From: Planctomycetota bacterium
GTDB taxonomy: Bacteria; Planctomycetota; UBA8742; UBA2392
Length of the DNA: 44,931 nt
NCBI GenBank assembly: GCA_020848275.1
Contig: JADLAK010000001.1
Location: forward strand, 1-44,931
Reading direction: 5' to 3'
Part shown: piece after piece, positions 1-9,405 of the stretch
Numbering within the stretch: position 1 is the first letter of the stretch
Layout of the letters: each line of letters begins with the position of its first letter
Notes under the pieces: generated by a model
Told to the model about the DNA's origin: nothing
What the model saw: only the letters and a program-made list of their open reading frames with translations
Databases searched by the model: none
Program-made: the position numbers and the translations under genes

Positions 1-384
1 AGCCTGCTCGGCAAACGCCCGTACACGCCGCGCGTGAACGCTACGCCCATGATGGTGCTGTCGGTGCGTGCGGCGAAATTGCTGATCGAGGCCGCGAAGT
101 ACGCCAATGCCCTGGCCCACGATCTCGTGGACCGCGGCGTCGACATCGAAAAAGAAGTCTACAAGCGGCGCATCAGCGATTACGTGTTGCAATACCTGCG
201 CGAGTGCGGCATCGACATCACGCGCGCGTTTGACGACAAACCCAGCGCAATGCGATACGCGCTGGACCGCATCGACGACATCATTGAAGAAGCGATCGTG
301 CGGCTGGGCGTGCTGCCGGGCCTTGGCAAACAGGGCCGCAAACAGCTCGAAATCGACGCCCAGCAATCGCCCCAAGGACCGTAG
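1..384 (+). CDS. Hypothetical protein, 5' end outside window
   Basis: The reading frame is open from the first base of the window to a TAG at 382-384, so the true start probably lies upstream; an internal GTG at 34 is the first in-window start. The visible 127 residues are soluble and mostly helical, with many charged residues ('AAKYANALAHDLVDRGVDIE') and no signal peptide, membrane segment or recognisable catalytic motif. I do not recognise the family. A strong palindrome lies 8 bp after the stop and could end transcription. Confidence 0.6.
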   Translation, partial: SLLGKRPYTPRVNATPMMVLSVRAAKLLIEAAKYANALAHDLVDRGVDIEKEVYKRRISDYVLQYLRECGIDITRAFDDKPSAMRYALDRIDDIIEEAIVRLGVLPGLGKQGRKQLEIDAQQSPQGP

Positions 385-391
385 GAAAACA

Positions 392-417
392 TAGGGGCGA
401 CGCATGCGTCGCCCCTA
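392..417. repeat. Perfect 26-bp palindrome
   Basis: The 13-base half-site TAGGGGCGACGCA is followed directly by its exact complement, centred between 404 and 405. It sits just after the stop of the first gene and can fold as a hairpin in either transcript. From memory, similar GGGGCGACGC palindromes occur between genes in other bacteria. It may act as a terminator, but no T-run follows. Confidence 0.75.
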
Positions 418-428
418 CGAGATACCTG

Positions 429-590
429 GAGCATTTTCAAGGTTAGTGTGCCGGGTTCTGCTTGCGGCGAGCATCGCATCTCTGCGTCGCGCTCGCTCAG
501 CGTGGCTTCCAGCCACGCTGTCGCTCGCGCTTCTTGATCTGCTCGCTCGGCGCAGCGCATAAACTCGGCACACTAACCTTGAAAAAGCTC
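429..590. mobile_element. MITE-like palindromic element, copy 1
   Basis: The element is about 162 bp with 25-bp terminal inverted repeats (429-453 and 566-590) that differ at one position; the inner 20 bp, TTTTCAAGGTTAGTGTGCCG, match perfectly. A second hairpin, AGCGTGGCT/AGCCACGCT, lies near the centre, so the whole unit could fold as a long imperfect cruciform. It carries no transposase and no convincing gene. A near-identical inverted copy begins at 44808. I see no obvious target-site duplication. It could be a MITE moved by a transposase elsewhere, or a large REP-type palindrome. Confidence 0.75.
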
Positions 591-806
591 TCAAGCATCT
601 CCCGCAGGGTTACGGTCGCCGTTTCGACGGTAACGATGCCGGTTCGTCCCCTTGGGCGGCGGCGGTAACAACCCGGGCGCAAGCGCGCCTTTGAATGCCT
701 ATTTGTCACCGGCGCGAAACATCGCCGCAAGCCAACGCCGCTGCCGCCATCTGGTACGCCCGTTGCTCTTACCCCTCACCCTTGCCGTCCCCAATGGGAG
801 CATGCA
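591..806. other. Intergenic region without a gene
   Basis: I see no convincing ORF here. An imperfect inverted repeat is present at about 608-634 (GTTACGGTCG and CGACGGTAAC). A GGGAG ribosome-binding site for the next gene lies at 796-800. I could not place a promoter with confidence. Confidence 0.4.
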
Positions 807-1595
807 ATGCGCACGGCCCTCTGTGTCCTGGTTACGCTCACTTCTTTGGCCACACCGCTTTTTGCGCAGGCCCCGTCACGATTCGATGTCCCGGGGCAAG
901 TGCGCCTGCAAAACCCTGACGCCGCCAACAAGAACGGCGTCGACCGCCCCGTGGGCGGCGTGCAGGTCCGCATCGGCCCGGCGACCAACAATGGCAATTC
1001 CACCGACCCGTTGATCGTGATCGACCGCGTGCTGCCGCCGGACATCAAGGACGAACCCACGTTTTACGGCGAGCCCGTGGGCGACAACTTCGTGCTGATC
1101 CTTGACGCCTCGGGCTCGATGGCGGGGGCACGCGCGGCGTCTCTGCGCGCAGAAGCCACAAGCCTGATTGCCCGGCTCGACGAAGACAACAAATTCGACT
1201 GTATGTCCTACGGCACGCAGTTCGCCGACTCGACCATGCAACTTTGGCGAGGGCTGACCGTCGCAACCGAAAGCAACAAGGATGCGGCGACCAACTTCGT
1301 CAACGGGCCCTGCTGCAACCCCGGCTACGGCACCCCAACCCACGCCGCGTTGCAGCGGGCCTGTGAAACCTACCCGGTTGAGCTTGGCAAGATGTTCCTG
1401 ATCACCGACGGGGTGCCCAACGCCACGGGTTCGGCTATGCAGATTCTGCAGCACTTCCCGGGCTGGTGGTCGAAGTTCGACCCCAGAACGGCGCTGGTCT
1501 GCGTATGCGTCGGCGGCATCGAAGAAGCCATCAACTTCATGCGCGACCTCGCGGCCCAGGACGACAGCACCGGCGTCTTCATCAATGTGCCGTAA
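807..1595 (+). CDS. Secreted von Willebrand factor A domain protein
   Basis: This 262-residue protein has a Sec signal peptide (MRTALCVLVTLTSLATPLFA, cleavage near AQA) and a VWA domain covering most of the rest. The MIDAS metal site is visible: DASGS at about residue 100, a threonine in the GTPT loop and ITDG further on. Such domains bind Mg and usually mediate protein-protein contact. Several cysteines (CCNPG, CVCVGG) could form disulfides outside the cytoplasm. The ATG at 807 is supported by GGGAG six bases upstream. No neighbour gives a partner, so the ligand is unknown. Confidence 0.8.
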   Translation: MRTALCVLVTLTSLATPLFAQAPSRFDVPGQVRLQNPDAANKNGVDRPVGGVQVRIGPATNNGNSTDPLIVIDRVLPPDIKDEPTFYGEPVGDNFVLILDASGSMAGARAASLRAEATSLIARLDEDNKFDCMSYGTQFADSTMQLWRGLTVATESNKDAATNFVNGPCCNPGYGTPTHAALQRACETYPVELGKMFLITDGVPNATGSAMQILQHFPGWWSKFDPRTALVCVCVGGIEEAINFMRDLAAQDDSTGVFINVP

Positions 1596-1648
1596 CTGGG
1601 CGCAAACTGCACAAAGCTGCATCTTGACCGCGGCGGTCAGCCGACTGA

Positions 1649-1677
1649 GAAGGGAGCCCACGGGCTTCCCTTCTTTG
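1649..1677 (+). terminator. Intrinsic terminator-like hairpin
   Basis: AAGGGAGCCC and GGGCTTCCCTT pair around an ACG-type loop with one bulge, followed by CTTT. The hairpin lies about 55 bases after the VWA gene and before the next start. The T-tract is short. Confidence 0.5.
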
Positions 1678-1716
1678 AATTAACGCTAAACTGGTGCATC
1701 ACCCCAGGGCACTGTC

Positions 1717-3933
1717 ATGGCGGCAAGAAACCAGGATCCTGTACCGCCAGATCCCTCCGCCATCATGCGCGAGGTCGCCACGCGCAAGATCGAGGCCGAG
1801 CGCCTGCGCAACCTTGAGCTTCTCACCGAGGTCGAGAAGCTGCGCCGCCAGTCGGCCGAGCTTCAACAAAAGCTCAGCCTGATCACCTCCGACCTCAACA
1901 CCGCCTCACGCAAGCACAAGGCCGAACTTTCCGAAGCCCAGCAGCAATACGCCCGCGCGATGGACGAGCAAAAGGCGCAGTTCGACCATCGCCTCGAGGA
2001 AATCATCGCCGCGCACAAGCGCGAGCTCGGCCAGCATCAGAACCGCCGCGACCGCGACCTCGCCAAGGCCGACTCACTGATCCAGACCGACGCCGAAAAA
2101 ATCGCCGACATGACGCGCCAGCTTGAGGAAGAAAAACTCGCGCGCGGCGACCTCGAAGGCCGCCTGAAAAAGCTGGAAACCGCGACGCGCAAGATCGGCC
2201 TGCGCATCACGCAGCTCACGGGTTTTGAAATCACCACGCCCGAGTCCGTGATTGCGGCGCTGGGCCAGATGATCCCCGACGCGGGCCTGCAGGTGCTGCG
2301 CAAATCCGTGCGCGACCTGCGCGCCGCGGCCGGCGCCGTCGAGCGCGCCTTTGCGCGCGCCGTGCGCGAGGACGCCGGGCGCAAGGAGCTTGCCGAGGCC
2401 GGCGCCGCGCTGCGCGCCGCGCTCAACCCGCCGCCGACGGAAAAACTTCCGCTGACGGTCGCACAACTGGTTGACGAAGCCTTTGCCGCCATCGGCGAGG
2501 AACTCACCGGCCGCATGAAGGGCCGCCATTACGCGACGCTTGCGGGCGCGCTTGCCGCCGAAGTCGCGGGCGGCCTGCGCGAAGAGAAATCCGACCTTGC
2601 GCCGCTACAGCGCCTGGTCGAGATCGCCGAGGGCACGGAACTCGCCAGCGCCGCGCGCCAACTGATGAAGGGCGCGACCAGCCACCAGCAGGCCGCCGCC
2701 AGCGCCGAACTCGTGCGCGAACAACTCAACGAGCTGCGCGATGAAGCCCGCAACCAGGCCGGCAAGGTCAAGAAACTCTACGCCGTGGCCGAACAAGGGC
2801 TCGCGGGCGAGTGGGCGGTGCAAGCGCTGCAAGCGATGGCGTCGCTGCAACCGCTGCCGCGCCCGGACAAAGACGCGCTCGACCGCAAACTTTACGCGCG
2901 CGTAATCGAGGCCGCGCAACTGGTCGTCAGCCGCATCGACTCGGCCATGAACCTCGGCGCCGAGGCCGAGGCGAGCCTGCGCGAAGCCGACGAAGCGACC
3001 ACAGGCCTCGAGGGCCTCGTTCAGGGGCTGCACGAGCTGCTTGCAGCCGCGCGGCGCAACATCATGAGCGGCATGGAGGGCGAGCAGGACCAGCGCCTGC
3101 GCCTGACCGCGCAGCGCGCGGCGCTCGCCAGCGCCGGCAAACGCGGCCAGCGCGCCGCCGCGGTATATGACGAACAACTGCGTTTGATCGACCTGATGTT
3201 GAACCAGTGGCGCGCGACTTACGGCCAATACGGCGCCGTCAGCCGCGACCTCGACCGCATCGTGGCCAGCATCGAGGGCCAGATGCTGGACATCAACCAG
3301 CCCCTGGAATCCGAGGAAGGCAAGCGGCTGTTCCAGATCGTCCACGACCTCTCGACGCACCTTGTTGAGTACCGCGCGCTGAGCGTGATGAAGCAGCGGC
3401 TGTTCTATCACCTCGAGAACCCGAAGCAGCGCCTGTACGAGCTTGGCCAGGTTCACCAGATGGCCAAGAAGACTTACGAGGTGCTCGCGGACTCCAAGAC
3501 CAGCGACGCGGAAGCCAGCTTCCAGCTTGCGATGTCGAAGCTCTATGATGTCTGGGCGATTCTCGAAACCGCGCGCGACGGCACCGCCAGCGAACTCGCC
3601 GTGGCGTCCGAGCAGATTGAGCCCTTGATTGCCGACGTGATGGTGTGGGCGAGCTCGACCCACGTGGCGGAACTTACTGACCAGGACCAAATCGAAATGC
3701 TGCGCACGCTGGCCTACGTGCGCCGGCTCAAGCGCCGCATCCTGGGCCTGCACGACCGCGCCACGCGCCACGTCGATAAATCGGACGTCGCCGTCGACCA
3801 GTTCGAGGCGCGGCTGGAGGAGCAACGATTCCCCGAGGAGTGGGAAGTCGTGCTGCATCGCCTTGAGGGCCGCGTGAAACGCAAATCAGAGCCCGTCGCG
3901 CCGGAAACCGAACGTGAACCCGGGATCAGGTAG
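1717..3933 (+). CDS. Large cytoplasmic coiled-coil protein, unknown function
   Basis: The protein has 738 residues with no signal peptide or membrane segment. Residues of about 15-165 form a continuous charged heptad region (for example LRNLELLTEVEKLRRQSAEL) typical of a coiled coil. The rest is alanine-rich and helical, with another helical stretch near 320-350 and a charged C-terminus. It resembles structural or scaffold coiled-coil proteins in composition only; I recognise no ATPase motif, so it is not an SMC protein. No ribosome-binding site is obvious upstream of the ATG at 1717. The reverse strand carries long shadow frames caused by GC bias. It stands alone between terminators. Confidence 0.75.
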   Translation: MAARNQDPVPPDPSAIMREVATRKIEAERLRNLELLTEVEKLRRQSAELQQKLSLITSDLNTASRKHKAELSEAQQQYARAMDEQKAQFDHRLEEIIAAHKRELGQHQNRRDRDLAKADSLIQTDAEKIADMTRQLEEEKLARGDLEGRLKKLETATRKIGLRITQLTGFEITTPESVIAALGQMIPDAGLQVLRKSVRDLRAAAGAVERAFARAVREDAGRKELAEAGAALRAALNPPPTEKLPLTVAQLVDEAFAAIGEELTGRMKGRHYATLAGALAAEVAGGLREEKSDLAPLQRLVEIAEGTELASAARQLMKGATSHQQAAASAELVREQLNELRDEARNQAGKVKKLYAVAEQGLAGEWAVQALQAMASLQPLPRPDKDALDRKLYARVIEAAQLVVSRIDSAMNLGAEAEASLREADEATTGLEGLVQGLHELLAAARRNIMSGMEGEQDQRLRLTAQRAALASAGKRGQRAAAVYDEQLRLIDLMLNQWRATYGQYGAVSRDLDRIVASIEGQMLDINQPLESEEGKRLFQIVHDLSTHLVEYRALSVMKQRLFYHLENPKQRLYELGQVHQMAKKTYEVLADSKTSDAEASFQLAMSKLYDVWAILETARDGTASELAVASEQIEPLIADVMVWASSTHVAELTDQDQIEMLRTLAYVRRLKRRILGLHDRATRHVDKSDVAVDQFEARLEEQRFPEEWEVVLHRLEGRVKRKSEPVAPETEREPGIR

Positions 3934-3946
3934 CGCGATTAAATTG

Positions 3947-4008
3947 CAGGGGCACGCCGCGGCGTGCCCCTGTGGATTGTTCGTAGGGACACGCGGCAGC
4001 GTGTCCCT
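3947..4008. terminator. Two adjacent hairpins between convergent genes
   Basis: A perfect 26-bp palindrome occupies 3947-3972 (half-site CAGGGGCACGCCG). A second hairpin at 3985-4008 has 10-bp arms AGGGACACGC/GCGTGTCCCT and a GGCA loop. They fill the gap between the coiled-coil gene and glnA, which converge here, so they probably end transcription from both sides. They belong to the same style of GC-rich palindrome as the one at 392-417. Confidence 0.65.
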
Positions 4009-4016
4009 GCATCCCC

Positions 4017-5462
4017 CTAGATGTCGAAGTACAGTTCGAACTCGTGCGGGTGAGGCCTGAAGCGCATCGCGTCGACTTCGTTCTTCATCTTGTAGCTGAT
4101 CCACTCGCCGATCACGTCAGCGCTGAAGACATCGCCCTTGAGCAAAAACGCGTGGTCTTTCTCCAGCGCTTTTAAACTCTGTTCGAGGCTGCCCGGCGCC
4201 TGCGGGATATCTTTGAGCTCCTCCGGGGGCAGGTCATAAAGATCTTTATCCATGGGTTTACCCGGATCGATCTTGTTCTGGATGCCGTCAATGGCCGCCA
4301 TCGTGATCGCCGCAAAGGCAAGATACGGGTTGCTGCTCGGGTCCGGGATGCGGTACTCGAAGCGCTTGGCCGCCGGGCTGTCACCCGCCAGCGGGATGCG
4401 GACGCACGCCGAGCGGTTGCGGCTGCTATACGCGAGGTTAACCGGCGCCTCATAACCCGGCACCAGGCGGTGATAGCTGTTGGTGGTCGGGTTGGTAATC
4501 GCGCACAGCGCGTGTGCGTGTTTAAGGATGCCGCCGATGGCGTAAAGCGCGGTCTGCGAAAGGCCGGCATATCCGTCGCCGGCATAGGTGTTCTTGCCGT
4601 CCTTCCAGATGCTTGAGTGGCAATGCATGCCGCTGCCGTTGTCGCCAAACAGGGGCTTTGGCATGAAGGTGACAGTCTTGCCGTGCTTGCGCGCGACATT
4701 TTTGACCACGTACTTGTACTTCATCAGGTTGTCCGCCGCGCGCGTAAGCGTGTCGAACTTGGTGCTGAGTTCGCACTGGCCGCCGGTCGCGACTTCGTGG
4801 TGATGCAGCTCGGGCACCATGCCGACCTGGCCCATGATCAGCAGCATCTCGGTGCGGATATCGTGCAGGCTGTCCATCGGCGGCACGGGGAAATAGCCGC
4901 CTTTGACGCGCGGCTTGTAGGCGAGGTTGCCGTTTTCCTCGGTGCGGCCGGTGTTCCACGCGCCCTCTTTGCTGTCGAGGTAGTAGTAGCCGTGGTTGAT
5001 GCCCTGGCTGAAACGGACGTCGTCGAAGATGAAGAATTCGGCCTCGGGGCCAAAGTAGATGGTGTCGCCCAGCCCGGTACTCTTGACGTAGGCTTCGACG
5101 CGGCGCGCCACGTTGCGCGGGTCGCGCGGGTAAGGCGTGCGCTCAATCGGGTCGACGATGTTGGCGATCAGCACCAGCGTCGGCTCCTTCATAAACGGGT
5201 CGAGGAACGCGGTGCCCGGGTCGGGCAGCGCGAGCATGTCCGACTCGTTGATTTTCTGCCAGCCGCGCAGCGAACTGCCGTCGAATGCGAAGCCTTCCTC
5301 GAAACATTCGGCGTTGAGGCGGCGAATCGGGAAGGTGTAGTGCTGCCAGAGTCCCGGCAAATCCATGAAGCGGATGTCGAGCATCGTGCAGCCGCGCTTG
5401 CGCGCGAAGTCGAGAACATCGGCGACGGTTTTTCCGGTGGGATAAAGAGGATCGTGGGCCAT
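4017..5462 (-). CDS. glnA: Type I glutamine synthetase
   Basis: This enzyme makes glutamine from glutamate, ammonia and ATP. The 481-residue product has the usual GSI length. It shows the N-terminal latch region ([11 protein letters not shown]), the EAEFFIFD segment of the active site, [12 protein letters not shown], the [17 protein letters not shown] loop and NRSACVRIP near the glutamate/ammonia site. The conserved Tyr of the adenylylation loop is present at about residue 409 ([10 protein letters not shown]), so control by a GlnE-type adenylyltransferase is likely; none is encoded here. I chose the ATG at 5462 over an upstream start because the N-terminus [12 protein letters not shown] fits better; a GGAG lies 10 bases upstream. 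It is divergent from the CHASE2 cyclase. Confidence 0.97.
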   Translation of the reverse strand: MAHDPLYPTGKTVADVLDFARKRGCTMLDIRFMDLPGLWQHYTFPIRRLNAECFEEGFAFDGSSLRGWQKINESDMLALPDPGTAFLDPFMKEPTLVLIANIVDPIERTPYPRDPRNVARRVEAYVKSTGLGDTIYFGPEAEFFIFDDVRFSQGINHGYYYLDSKEGAWNTGRTEENGNLAYKPRVKGGYFPVPPMDSLHDIRTEMLLIMGQVGMVPELHHHEVATGGQCELSTKFDTLTRAADNLMKYKYVVKNVARKHGKTVTFMPKPLFGDNGSGMHCHSSIWKDGKNTYAGDGYAGLSQTALYAIGGILKHAHALCAITNPTTNSYHRLVPGYEAPVNLAYSSRNRSACVRIPLAGDSPAAKRFEYRIPDPSSNPYLAFAAITMAAIDGIQNKIDPGKPMDKDLYDLPPEELKDIPQAPGSLEQSLKALEKDHAFLLKGDVFSADVIGEWISYKMKNEVDAMRFRPHPHEFELYFDI

Positions 5463-5765
5463 GTGTTGCAGTCTCCAAACGAGGATCAACGGCGTGCGGC
5501 CCCGCCATAGGCAGGCTCCATCGCACTTCGCTGAGTCTTGGGATATTTCCCCGGACGGGACTGAAAACCTACATGATTTGTCCGCGCGTGCAATTCAATT
5601 CGCCGCGAAGCCCGCTTGACGCAAGCTTTCCACAGCGGCTCCACTTTTTCAGCGCGACGTAAGCGGCGTAATCGCGGCGACTTGCGAATTTGGTGCGATT
5701 AACGCCCACGCGCCAAACAACTTTCTGACAGGCGGCGCAACAGGTGTCGCAGTTAATGCCGGTCT
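5463..5765. other. Divergent promoter region between glnA and the cyclase
   Basis: These 303 bp separate two divergent genes and should contain both promoters. I see no ORF, no strong hairpin and no clear NtrC/sigma-54 site. The stretch around 5570-5600 is relatively AT-rich for this genome. Confidence 0.4.
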
Positions 5766-8699
5766 GTGGCTAAATGCGCGCCGATGGCCCCAAGGAACAC
5801 AGTCGATGTCTCGGTGCGGAGCGCAGGCAGCACACTGGTGCGCGCGCGCGAACTTCTGCGCAAGGCCAAGCTCGACTTCGGCCAGGCTCACGAGTTCAAG
5901 ACCCGCCTCAAGCTTGGCGTCACGGTCAGCCTCGCCGTGATGCTCGCGCTGTCCGTGCTGCTGGTCGGCGGCGACAGCGCGCTGATCGAATACGCCGAAA
6001 AACCCACGCAGAACATGCGCGTGCGCACGTTTGAATCCAACGCGAAAAAAGACCCCGACATCCTGATCGTCAACATCGACGAAGAGGCGCTGGTCTACGG
6101 CGACCTGCCGCCGTTTCTTGGCGCAAAAGCCGAGGACGCGGGCAACCGCTATGCCTGGCCCTGGCCGCGGCATGTCTACAACAAGATCCTGCGCTATTGC
6201 CGCGAGGGCGGCGCGCGCGTGGTCGTCTTCGACTTGATCTTCTATAGCTCGGGCCCCAACACCAATCAGCCCAAGCGCCTGGCGCCGGTGATGGGCCGCA
6301 AGCTGAAGATCGATACCTTCGACGCCGCGGGGGACGACCTGTTCGTGATGGAAGCCACGGCGCGCGAAGACGTTGCGCTGGCGCTTACGCTCAGCGCCTC
6401 GGCGCGCGACAAGGACGTGCGCGACACCTTCGCCCCGCGCTACAGCACGCTGCTGAACGCGCCCGATGCCTACCGCGACCAGCTCGTCACCCGTTTTGGC
6501 CACATGCGCGCGGGCATGCTGCCCTTTCCCGGTCTGCTGGACGGCACGCCCGACGGCATGCGCGGCTCGCGCGGCACGCCTGACGCCGAGCGCATGGAGC
6601 AGTTCGAGGGCTACCGCAACGCCGTCAACGCCGATCTCACGCTGAACGAAACGCCGCGCCTGATGTCGCTGTTGCCGATTGCGCCGCGCGAAAAGCTCAC
6701 GGGCGTGGGCGCGCTTGGCGTCGTCAACGGCGTGGCTGAAATCGACGGCACGCTGCGCAGCCTCGACGTCTGCGCGCCGCTTGAGGGCCAGATCCACGCC
6801 GCCCTGCCGCTGGAGGCCTACCGCCTGTGGGTGCTGTCCTGGGCGCGCGAAGCCCTTGCCCAGCCCACGCGGCGCGCCGACTTCGCCAGACGCTTCCCCG
6901 GCCTGGCCGTCGACGACGCGGGCCTGCACGCCGACGGCCGCGTCTACGACTTGTCGCAAAGCCTGCGCAACGCGCCAATCAACATCGAGGTCGGCACGGC
7001 GCGCTATCTGGGCGCAAGCGCGCCGCTCGACAGCTCCGGCCGCATGCAACTGCGTTTCCGCAACTTCATCGATTACCACGAGATGCCGTCCTACAAGGTC
7101 GACCCCGGCACTTACTCGCAACGCGGCGGCGCCGAGCGTCCCTTTGCCACCTATCCCAGCGTGAGCGCCAAGGACATCCTGCTCGACTACGACTTCATCG
7201 ACCAGAACCGGCGCATCGAGGCCGCCGAGGCCAACGTGCGAAAGCTTGAGGGCGAACTCGCGGCCGCAACCGACGACAAGAAGGCCGATGCGCAGAAGGC
7301 GCTCAAGGCTGCACAGGATTGGCGCACTAAACTTGCGCCGCGGCCCGGCAAAGTCGCCCACGGCGATCCCGCCAACCTCGTCAAGGACAAGATCGTGATT
7401 GTCGCGGGCAGCGCCGAGGGCCTCTACGACCGCCACAAAACGCCGCTTGACCCTGAGACGCCGGGCACCTGGGTGCTCGCCACGGCGCTCGACAACCTCA
7501 AGCAAGGCGACTTCATGCACGAGCAGCCGCGCTGGCAGGTGTGGGCCGCTGCCTGGCTTGCGGCGGCAATCGCGGTCTTTTTGGTGCTGCTGCTGCCGAA
7601 GTTGCGGCACTCGGTGCCCGCGATCCTGGCGCTGGCGCTGGTTGCCGTCGTCGCCGCTTGCGGGATGTTCGCGCTGCAGCAATGGTTTGCCGTCGCCGCG
7701 CCGCTGGCGGGGTTATTCGCGGGGTTGACAGGCGGGGCCGCGGCCAAGGCGCTGACGGAGGGCCGTCAGCGCGCCCAGCGCGAAGCCTTTGCGCGCCAAT
7801 ACATGGGCAACGAACTCGTGGCGCACGTCATCAAGCAGCCCGGCGCGCTCAAGCTTGGCGGCCAGAACCGCGAGATGACGATTTATTTCTCGGACGTCGC
7901 CGGCTTCACCACGCTGACGGAAACGCTAGGCCCCGAAAACCCGGAACGCCTGGTCGAGGTCTTAAACATTTATCTCGAGCGCATGACCGACCTGATGATG
8001 TCCAGCGGCGCGGTAATCGACAAATATATCGGCGACGCGATCATGTGCTTCTGGGGCGCGCCGCGCGACCTCGCCGACCACGCCGTGCGCGCCTGCCAGG
8101 GCGCGTTGATGTGCAAGCGCGAGATGGAACGCATGCAGCCGCTATTTGCCGACGCGGTGAGGGGTGTGGCGCCGCAACTGATAAGTCCCGACGGCCATGT
8201 GCTGTCGGCGCGAGCGGGGATCAATTCGGGCATCGTGACGGTGGGCAACATGGGCTCGAGCAAACGCTTTGCGTATACCGTGATGGGCGACGCGGTGAAC
8301 CTGGCAAGCCGCCTGGAGGGCCAGAACAAGGAGTACGGCAGTTGGATCATGCTGGGCGAGAACACGGAGAAGCTTGTGCGCGGGCAGTTCACCGTGCGCC
8401 GGCTGGACCTGATGGTGGTTAAAGGAAAGACCAAGCCCACGCAGGTGTTTGAATTGCTGGGCGAGGCCGTCGTGCCGGACTTTATCGCGCAACTGGTGGA
8501 GTACTGGGAGACCGGCATCGAGGCGTTCAGGGAACGCGACTTCGAACGCGCCCTGCAGGCTTTCAAGCTTGCGCTGCCGCTGGAGACCGACAAGGACGAC
8601 TTCAACCCCTCGCGGCTATACATCGAGCGTTGCAAGGCCTACCTTGAGGTGCCGCCGCCGCCGGACTGGAACGGCGTGTACGTCAAGAAATCGAAATAG
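5766..8699 (+). CDS. Membrane adenylate/guanylate cyclase with CHASE2 sensor
   Basis: This 977-residue protein probably makes cAMP or cGMP in response to an external signal. After a cytoplasmic N-terminus there is one membrane segment (about 48-68), then a long CHASE2 extracytoplasmic region (about 75-590; motifs ILIVNIDEEAL and ARVVVFDLIFY), three membrane segments (about 592-660), and a class III cyclase domain (about 690-880). The two metal-binding aspartates are visible in FSDVAGFTTL (near 708) and GDAIMCFWGAP (near 756), so the cyclase should be active. A short helical, TPR-like tail follows. The CHASE2 part is longer than usual and contains a charged helical insert near residues 478-520. 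The start is uncertain: GTG at 5766 or ATG at 5784, neither with a clear ribosome-binding site. Confidence 0.9.
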   Translation: MAKCAPMAPRNTVDVSVRSAGSTLVRARELLRKAKLDFGQAHEFKTRLKLGVTVSLAVMLALSVLLVGGDSALIEYAEKPTQNMRVRTFESNAKKDPDILIVNIDEEALVYGDLPPFLGAKAEDAGNRYAWPWPRHVYNKILRYCREGGARVVVFDLIFYSSGPNTNQPKRLAPVMGRKLKIDTFDAAGDDLFVMEATAREDVALALTLSASARDKDVRDTFAPRYSTLLNAPDAYRDQLVTRFGHMRAGMLPFPGLLDGTPDGMRGSRGTPDAERMEQFEGYRNAVNADLTLNETPRLMSLLPIAPREKLTGVGALGVVNGVAEIDGTLRSLDVCAPLEGQIHAALPLEAYRLWVLSWAREALAQPTRRADFARRFPGLAVDDAGLHADGRVYDLSQSLRNAPINIEVGTARYLGASAPLDSSGRMQLRFRNFIDYHEMPSYKVDPGTYSQRGGAERPFATYPSVSAKDILLDYDFIDQNRRIEAAEANVRKLEGELAAATDDKKADAQKALKAAQDWRTKLAPRPGKVAHGDPANLVKDKIVIVAGSAEGLYDRHKTPLDPETPGTWVLATALDNLKQGDFMHEQPRWQVWAAAWLAAAIAVFLVLLLPKLRHSVPAILALALVAVVAACGMFALQQWFAVAAPLAGLFAGLTGGAAAKALTEGRQRAQREAFARQYMGNELVAHVIKQPGALKLGGQNREMTIYFSDVAGFTTLTETLGPENPERLVEVLNIYLERMTDLMMSSGAVIDKYIGDAIMCFWGAPRDLADHAVRACQGALMCKREMERMQPLFADAVRGVAPQLISPDGHVLSARAGINSGIVTVGNMGSSKRFAYTVMGDAVNLASRLEGQNKEYGSWIMLGENTEKLVRGQFTVRRLDLMVVKGKTKPTQVFELLGEAVVPDFIAQLVEYWETGIEAFRERDFERALQAFKLALPLETDKDDFNPSRLYIERCKAYLEVPPPPDWNGVYVKKSK

Positions 8700-8755
8700 G
8701 GCTAAGGGTAGACAAGCCAGTTGAGGGGTTTTTCTAGCCCTAGCCCTAACCCTGC
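8696..8755. repeat. Degenerate short-repeat dyad at cyclase 3' end
   Basis: The left arm at 8696-8711 (TAGGGCTAAGGGTAG) and the right arm at 8735-8755 (CTAGCCCTAGCCCTAACCCT) are inverted versions of the same 6-7-base word, GGGCTA. The left arm contains the TAG stop of the cyclase. It may form a terminator hairpin. The right arm looks telomere-like by chance. Confidence 0.6.
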
Positions 8756-8802
8756 CTTCTGTCCCAACGTATTCTTTATCGCCTGTCTAACTGGAGGTAC
8801 TC

Positions 8803-9405
8803 ATGAACAAATGGCTGAAAAGGCTATTGCCGGTGCTGATCATTGCGCTGGCGGTGGTGCTCGGGGTGGCCACGCCCGCCCAGGGCAAAGAGGTATACGT
8901 CGCCGTGCAAAACGGCAGCGCCGAAGGGGTGATCTACGACAAGCCCGCGTTCTTCGGCTCAGAGGTCGTCGGCTTCCTTGAGAGCAACCAGGCGCTGGAA
9001 GTGCTCGATGAGAGCAACAAGACCTTTTACCAGGTCAAGACAAGCGACGGCACGACGGGCTGGGTCGCGCGCAACGTCGTGCGCAATGAAAAGCTCGGCG
9101 GCGGCGATTCGACTTCCTCGGGCGGCACCGGCAGCTCCAACAAGGGCCTGGCCGCGATGGGGTTCTCCAAGGAGATCGAGGCTGAAGTGGCCAAAGACGA
9201 CACGAAGTTCGCCGAGAACCTCAAGACCGTGAAGGAACTCGAATACGTCGTGCGCGGGCAACTCACCGGCGTCTGGCAACAGGTCGAGCCGATGCAGGAA
9301 AGCACCTGGCTCAACGCTGAGCAGGCCAAACAGGTGACTCGCGGCAAGCGCGACGCCTACAGCAAGTTCGCCAACAATGGCGGCTTGGCGGGGAGCAACC
9401 CATGA
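8803..9405 (+). CDS. Secreted SH3-like domain protein
   Basis: The 200-residue product has a signal peptide (positively charged start, hydrophobic stretch to about residue 25, cleavage near AQGK). An SH3b-like domain follows at about 28-95 (VYDKPAFFGSEVVGFL, GTTGWVARNVVRNE). A Gly/Ser linker (GGGDSTSSGGTGSSN) then leads to a charged helical C-terminal half. Bacterial SH3b domains often bind cell-wall peptides. GGAGG at 8793-8797 sits five bases before the ATG. The stop overlaps the start of the M48 protease gene by four bases (ATGA), so the two are translationally coupled and probably work together in the periplasm. Confidence 0.85.
   Translation: MNKWLKRLLPVLIIALAVVLGVATPAQGKEVYVAVQNGSAEGVIYDKPAFFGSEVVGFLESNQALEVLDESNKTFYQVKTSDGTTGWVARNVVRNEKLGGGDSTSSGGTGSSNKGLAAMGFSKEIEAEVAKDDTKFAENLKTVKELEYVVRGQLTGVWQQVEPMQESTWLNAEQAKQVTRGKRDAYSKFANNGGLAGSNP

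Noticed and set aside
180..560. Minus-strand frame of 126 codons across the first MITE-like element
   Set aside because: It overlaps the first gene antisense and mainly translates the palindromic element. It has no ribosome-binding site or family features.
2605..3858. 417-codon minus-strand frame opposite the coiled-coil gene
   Set aside because: Shadow frame with no domain features. The plus strand has clear heptad structure.
5649..7682. Very long minus-strand frame opposite the CHASE2 cyclase
   Set aside because: It is a shadow frame from strong GC bias at third positions, with low-complexity Arg/Ala/Val content. The plus strand has clear domains.
8735..8755. Telomere-like CCCTAGCCCTAACCC repeats
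   Set aside because: They form one arm of a short inverted dyad; nothing suggests a linear end.
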